A stretch of DNA of 7,654 nucleotides, taken from assembly GCA_945862275.1 (NCBI GenBank), contig CAMAYA010000055.1, positions 1-7,654 on the forward strand, written 5' to 3'. The notes below the pieces were generated by a model. That model was not told the DNA's origin. It saw only the letters and a program-made list of their open reading frames with translations, and made no database searches. Position 1 is the first letter of the stretch; the number at the start of each line of letters is the position of its first letter. The translations under genes were made by a program, and so were the position numbers. This document shows positions 4,174 to 7,654 of the stretch, piece after piece. Origin of the DNA: Legionella genomosp. 1. Lineage in GTDB: Bacteria > Pseudomonadota > Gammaproteobacteria > Legionellales > Legionellaceae.

Positions 4174-6057
4174 ATGAAATTCTTTGGTAATCGGGTGGTT
4201 TTGGCTTCTGTGCGAGGTTTTAGCAGTAGAGGGCATTGGCAAGGAAAGATAACAATAGAAGCGCGCGATTGGATTCAGTCTTCGATGAAAGGTTGGCTCG
4301 GCATGACACCCGATATGATTAAGTATTTCCGTACGATAAATGATTTGTTCCATGCGGACGAGGACTCACCTGTCAAATCTCTGGTAGCATTCGGTGGCAC
4401 CTGGTATCAAATACCTGCAATGCATGATAACAATCCATTTGACGTATGGCGTGCTGTGGTTGCTGCTACACCGGCAAAACCAGGGCGGAAAGCCTTGCCT
4501 CTTGAGTTGTTACAACGTTCTTCTCATCAGTTCGGTTTGGAGGAGGTCAATCAGGATGTTATCCGCGAAACCTACCGTAAACTAGCGGAAATTGCAGGCC
4601 CAGACCGTGAGATAATTATTCGCCTGTTCCACTTCAATAACCGTGATATGCAGAAAGACAGTACCTATGCCGCTATTAAAGAACTGCGTGACCAAGGTAT
4701 TAAGAATTTTGTGGTAAGCGATGAACATTCCTATGCCATTTTCATGAAAAACGAAGCGGTGGCTGAAGGGGTTGTAAACGGGCTGCTCAGGAATGTTAAA
4801 ATGACCTCAGGGGATGTTTCTTACCCAATCCAGGGCGGTATTAAGGACTTCAGTGGTAGCCTTGCGCCGCAAGATGCGGAAGAGATTCTGTGCTGTACGG
4901 ATAGAAGAATTAAGGAAGAAGCAGATAGGCTTGAAAATACCGTTGATGCAGAACGTCTGCGTAAGGCTATGATTACCCTTCATAGCCATCTGACAGATAG
5001 ATCGGAACATACCGTTTCTGCCTTTAAGCGGGTAGGGAAAGAGCTGCTTAGGGATATCACCACACACGGCATCCATAACGTAGAAAATGCGACCCACCAT
5101 GTGATAAATGATGAAGGATTAACAAAAGCGCAATTGGTGTATCAGCGGCAAGCGGAAGAGATATTGGCAAAGATTGTCCGTGATAATAATAAACTAATCG
5201 TAAAAGATTATGAAGCGGGCAAAGCCCGACCCTGGACAGGATTTGCGGGTGGCGGCACACCAATGATCCAGCAGTTTGTTAGTGGAATTTCTACTTTGTA
5301 CAAACTGCAGCCTGAAGAGGCGGGGGAACTATTATACAGCCACATGGAAGCCGTGCGCGACTGTAACAATATTCCGACCGTAACGCCTGCCCAGAAAGGG
5401 GTTGCAGATCTTGCATTATTGCGTATTGCCAATGAAAAAGCGGGGCGTCCTCTCTATGAGGGAACCTTTTCATCAGAAGTGATAGATGTGGTGCGTAACC
5501 TGTATCCTGACATGGTCAAAGATAAAGACTTGCTGGAGGGTGCTTTCCGCCAGTATCAGGACGTGGTGCTTAGTCGTTACGAGAAGGAAAAAAATATCAG
5601 CCTGGAATTTAAAAAAGCGTTACGGGAAGTGGGTATGAATAGTGACAGATCATCACTGGATAAAGATAAAATCCAGGCAGTGATAGCGGCATTTGCGGCT
5701 AAAGGCGAGAAACTACATCCATTGGTACAGGATGAGATTATCGAAGCCTGTGGTGCTGCCACCCGCCCCACTCGTCTTCCTGACCAGATTGCTCAAGCCC
5801 GTAAGGTAGTGACAGAACTGAAAGCCAAAAATACAGTTAAAGTGCCGGAAGATGAAGCTGTAATAATAATTGCTTCTCTGCGTGGCAGGAATATTGGAAA
5901 AACATTGGTGGAGCATCATGGGGATAAAACACAATTCCCAGCGCTGGAAGTGCCGGTGCAAAAGCTTTCGATTTGTGTGAATGTGGCAGAATTGTGGAAA
6001 AACAATATAGCAGGCGATGTGCTGGAAGAGGTGATGCATCTCCCCTCCCATTTCTGA
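4174..6057 (+). CDS. Orphan 627-residue protein with presequence-like N terminus, candidate effector
   Basis: Encodes 627 residues and matches no family I can recognise. The start is firm: AGAGGA lies 7 nt upstream and no earlier in-frame start is near. The N terminus MKFFGNRVVLASVRGFSSRG has K2, R7, R14, R19 and K25, hydroxylated and hydrophobic residues between them, and no acidic residue before E29. R14-G-F16/S17-S18 fits the R-3 processing motif of mitochondrial presequences. There is no Sec signal peptide or membrane segment. The remainder is mixed alpha/beta near 65-235 (LVAFGGTWYQIP, EIIIRLFHFNN, GIKNFVVSDEHSYAIF), then mostly helical and charged, with a glycine-rich PWTGFAGGGTP turn near residue 355. 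The C terminus (EEVMHLPSHF) is not an obvious Dot/Icm signal. A host-directed effector of an intracellular bacterium is one reading; a cytosolic enzyme of unknown family is equally possible. Confidence 0.8.
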   Translation: MKFFGNRVVLASVRGFSSRGHWQGKITIEARDWIQSSMKGWLGMTPDMIKYFRTINDLFHADEDSPVKSLVAFGGTWYQIPAMHDNNPFDVWRAVVAATPAKPGRKALPLELLQRSSHQFGLEEVNQDVIRETYRKLAEIAGPDREIIIRLFHFNNRDMQKDSTYAAIKELRDQGIKNFVVSDEHSYAIFMKNEAVAEGVVNGLLRNVKMTSGDVSYPIQGGIKDFSGSLAPQDAEEILCCTDRRIKEEADRLENTVDAERLRKAMITLHSHLTDRSEHTVSAFKRVGKELLRDITTHGIHNVENATHHVINDEGLTKAQLVYQRQAEEILAKIVRDNNKLIVKDYEAGKARPWTGFAGGGTPMIQQFVSGISTLYKLQPEEAGELLYSHMEAVRDCNNIPTVTPAQKGVADLALLRIANEKAGRPLYEGTFSSEVIDVVRNLYPDMVKDKDLLEGAFRQYQDVVLSRYEKEKNISLEFKKALREVGMNSDRSSLDKDKIQAVIAAFAAKGEKLHPLVQDEIIEACGAATRPTRLPDQIAQARKVVTELKAKNTVKVPEDEAVIIIASLRGRNIGKTLVEHHGDKTQFPALEVPVQKLSICVNVAELWKNNIAGDVLEEVMHLPSHF

Positions 6058-6133
6058 CCATTCTCAGGAGCATTATAGTCAGCGTTTAAAATCTGGTGTA
6101 AGATAAGGCAAATACCTCTTGAATCAAGTAGCC

Positions 6134-6952
6134 ATGCGCCCATTTCTTACACTTGCAACCTTAGCAGGCACCCTGATGCTTTCAGCGTGTGTAAACAAAG
6201 GCACAAATCCTGAAGACCCCTACGAGTCGTTTAATCGGCGTATTTATAAGTTCAATTCTGCCGTTGATACTGCTTTATTAAAACCAACGGCTAACGTTTA
6301 TGCGGCTGTCCTCCCTCCGCAAGTTCGTGCTGGCATCAATAACGTCTATAACAACGTGAACATGCTGCCCACAGTTGCCAATGATTTGTTACAAGCCGAT
6401 TGGAACAACGCCATTAAAGACACCTGGCGTTTCATCATGAACTCAACCATTGGTATTGCTGGCATATTTGACCCAGCGAGCACGGTCAAATTGCCACCCC
6501 ATAGCAATGATTTGGGTTTGACATTTGCGAAATGGGGTGATAAAAAATCACCCTATTTAGTTATCCCGCTTCTTGGACCCAGCACCTTTCGAGATGGCAT
6601 GGGCATGGTGTTTGATTATGCAGTCTTCACGCCTTACCCCTACATCAAATCAGATGCCTTGCTGTATGGCATATTAGGATTGCGCTATGTGGACTTGCGT
6701 TCGCAAATGCTCGATACAGACCGCCTCATGGCCGATGCCATCGACAAATATGCCTTTATGCGTGATGCATACCTCCAGCACCGTCAATATTTAATCACAG
6801 GCGAACAACAAAACACGGGCGAACTATACGTTGACGAAGAGGCCACAGACCACGACGAAAATGTATTACCCGAAACACCTGCCGATGGCACACCATCGCC
6901 CTTCCCCATGACAACGGCACATAATGCTTCACATAGCACTGCATCAGCCTGA
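6134..6952 (+). CDS. mlaA: MlaA/VacJ outer-membrane lipoprotein
   Basis: MlaA is the outer-membrane lipoprotein of the Mla system, which with OmpC-type porins removes phospholipids from the outer leaflet and passes them to periplasmic MlaC. From the ATG at 6134 the protein has 272 residues and a lipoprotein signal MRPFLTLATLAGTLMLSAC, with lipobox L-S-A-C (Cys19). No Asp follows the Cys, which fits outer-membrane sorting. The family hallmark DPYESFNRRIYKFN follows directly, then NDLLQADW, FIMNSTIGIAGIFDPAS, LGLTFAKWG and SPYLVIPLLGPSTFRD. A TTG at 6119 would add five residues; neither start has a strong ribosome binding site. A weak promoter-like pair (TAGTCA 6076-6081, TAAGAT 6099-6104) precedes it. 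The last 40 or so residues are an acidic, proline/serine-rich tail whose final codons overlap trmL. No other mla gene is in the window. Confidence 0.94.
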   Translation: MRPFLTLATLAGTLMLSACVNKGTNPEDPYESFNRRIYKFNSAVDTALLKPTANVYAAVLPPQVRAGINNVYNNVNMLPTVANDLLQADWNNAIKDTWRFIMNSTIGIAGIFDPASTVKLPPHSNDLGLTFAKWGDKKSPYLVIPLLGPSTFRDGMGMVFDYAVFTPYPYIKSDALLYGILGLRYVDLRSQMLDTDRLMADAIDKYAFMRDAYLQHRQYLITGEQQNTGELYVDEEATDHDENVLPETPADGTPSPFPMTTAHNASHSTASA

Positions 6953-7370
6953 AATCCCCCCGAATACGGGGAATATTATACGATTGTGCGCCAATAGTGG
7001 CGCACAGCTGCATTTAATTCACCCATTAGGGTTTGCGCTAGATGACAAGCGCATGCGCCGAGCCGGGCTTGATTACCATGAATGGGCCAGCATTATCCAT
7101 TATAAAAATGATGAGGATTTCGTTGAACAAAATAAACATCGGCGAATATTTGCATGTTCCACCAAAGCCACTCACTCTTATGCCGATATCCAGTATCAAG
7201 CAGAGGATCTGTTTCTCTTTGGTGCCGAAACACGTGGATTACCGCTTGAGATGCGCGAACCTTTTCAAGCAATCCGCATCCCAATGCGTGAAACAAGTCG
7301 CAGTTTAAATCTATCGAACTCGGTTGCTATTATTTTATTTGAGGCCTGGCGACAGCTTGATTTCATATAA
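6924..7370 (+). CDS. trmL: tRNA (cytidine/uridine-34-2'-O)-methyltransferase TrmL
   Basis: TrmL is a SPOUT-family enzyme that uses S-adenosylmethionine to 2'-O-methylate the wobble nucleotide of tRNA-Leu isoacceptors. Encodes 148 residues (about 157 in E. coli). Matching segments are MLHIALHQPEIPPNTGNIIR at the N terminus, LCANSG and DDKRMRRAGLDYHEW (about residues 21-53), then the trefoil-knot cofactor-binding elements LFGAETRGLP (about 97-106) and IPMRETSRSLNLSNSVAIIL (about 118-137), ending EAWRQL. The start is fixed by this conserved N terminus although no Shine-Dalgarno is visible. It overlaps the end of mlaA by 29 bp in another frame, so its translation probably depends on upstream ribosomes opening the mRNA. 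Confidence 0.96.
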   Translation: MLHIALHQPEIPPNTGNIIRLCANSGAQLHLIHPLGFALDDKRMRRAGLDYHEWASIIHYKNDEDFVEQNKHRRIFACSTKATHSYADIQYQAEDLFLFGAETRGLPLEMREPFQAIRIPMRETSRSLNLSNSVAIILFEAWRQLDFI

Positions 7371-7402
7371 GTTTCAACGTACCACATATCAAGAGGATTC
7401 AT

Positions 7403-7654
7403 ATGGTCCGGGTTCAAAATAAAACAGGACTCATTACAGGTGCAAGCCGTGGTATCGGAGAAGCAACTGCACGCCTACTTGTCCAGGAAGGCGCACACGT
7501 GATCATGAAACAACAGGGCGGCTCCATTATTAATATGTCATCCAGATCGGGGCTGGTAGGGATTCCGGGAGCGGCTGCCTATGCATCGAGCAAAGCCGCC
7601 ATCCGAAACCATAGCAAATCTGTCGCATTGTATTGCGCCGAAAAAAAATACCAT
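7403..7654 (+). pseudogene. Short-chain dehydrogenase/reductase with large in-frame internal deletion, 5' part
   Basis: An open frame of 84 codons running off the window, with a strong ribosome binding site (AAGAGGA, 5 nt before the ATG). It starts like a classical NAD(P)-dependent SDR: TGASRGIG (residues 12-19, the TGxxxGxG nucleotide motif), then ARLLVQEGAHVI. At residues 34-35 it jumps straight to MKQQGGSIINMSSRSG, normally found about 95 residues later, and continues with Y60-A-S-S-K64 (YxxxK catalytic pair) and SVALYCAE. Missing are the second and third strands with the cofactor-discriminating acidic residue, the NNAG motif and the catalytic Asn helix. The Rossmann fold should not form, so I treat it as a pseudogene even though the reading frame is intact. 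The best family match is the glucose/steroid-dehydrogenase-like SDRs. The 3' end is outside the window. Confidence 0.75.

Noticed and set aside
3796..6057. The 99-residue ORF and the 627-residue ORF as one broken gene
   Set aside because: They share a frame, but multiple stops separate them (TGA at 4093, TAG soon after), a promoter-like sequence and RBS precede the second, and the first shows no continuity of sequence character.
6119..6133. TTG at 6119 as the mlaA start
   Set aside because: It adds only five residues ahead of a complete lipoprotein signal starting at the ATG 6134, and the AAGG upstream is about 10 nt away; it remains possible but less likely.
5713..6143. Several minus-strand ORFs of 75-112 codons opposite the end of the 627-residue gene
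   Set aside because: They lie antisense to a well-supported gene, overlap each other in different frames, lack RBS signals and have no protein-like motifs.
1..7654. Mobile element, CRISPR array, tRNA or toxin-antitoxin pair
   Set aside because: No transposase or integrase, no terminal inverted repeats, no regularly spaced repeats and no cloverleaf was seen; the csrA-like/small ORF pair does not resemble a known toxin-antitoxin pair.

Overview
The window looks like chromosome from a gammaproteobacterium, most plausibly in or near the Legionellales (Legionella/Coxiella-type). The evidence is an rpsF-rpsR-membrane protein-rplI ribosomal operon without priB, an extra divergent CsrA paralogue, an SDR relic whose sequence I associate with that group, and moderate-to-low G+C. 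This placement is inference from gene content; no rRNA gene is present.

Layout. Bases 1-280 hold the 3' end of a peroxiredoxin/thioredoxin-like gene on the plus strand. It converges on a four-gene minus-strand operon (2274 down to 321) encoding S6, S18, an integral membrane protein and L9; a GC-rich hairpin at 288-307 separates the two. The 228-bp divergent region 2275-2502 is the longest gene-free stretch. It holds the rpsF leader, which has a strong inverted repeat and possible alternative pairings onto the Shine-Dalgarno, and a promoter-like sequence for the plus-strand genes.

On the plus strand, 2503-3746 looks like a small RNA-regulator operon: a CsrA-like protein that lacks the usual first-strand arginines, an unrecognised basic protein of about 45 residues, and a CvfB/YitL-type protein with S1-like domains and a probable winged helix. 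A perfect 8-bp hairpin follows, then an unrecognised 99-residue ORF. Next, with its own promoter-like sequence and ribosome binding site, is a 627-residue orphan protein (4174-6057). Its first 25 residues look like a mitochondrial presequence with an R-x-F/S-S cleavage-type motif. This makes it a candidate host-targeted protein, but only as a hypothesis.

The right end is housekeeping: mlaA (outer-membrane lipoprotein of phospholipid-asymmetry maintenance) overlaps trmL (tRNA wobble 2'-O-methyltransferase) by 29 bp. The start of a short-chain dehydrogenase/reductase follows, keeping its RBS, glycine motif and YxxxK but missing about 95 central residues in frame. It is probably a degraded gene and runs off the window.

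There is no tRNA, rRNA, CRISPR, IS element or integrase in the window. No gene-free stretch exceeds 300 bases.
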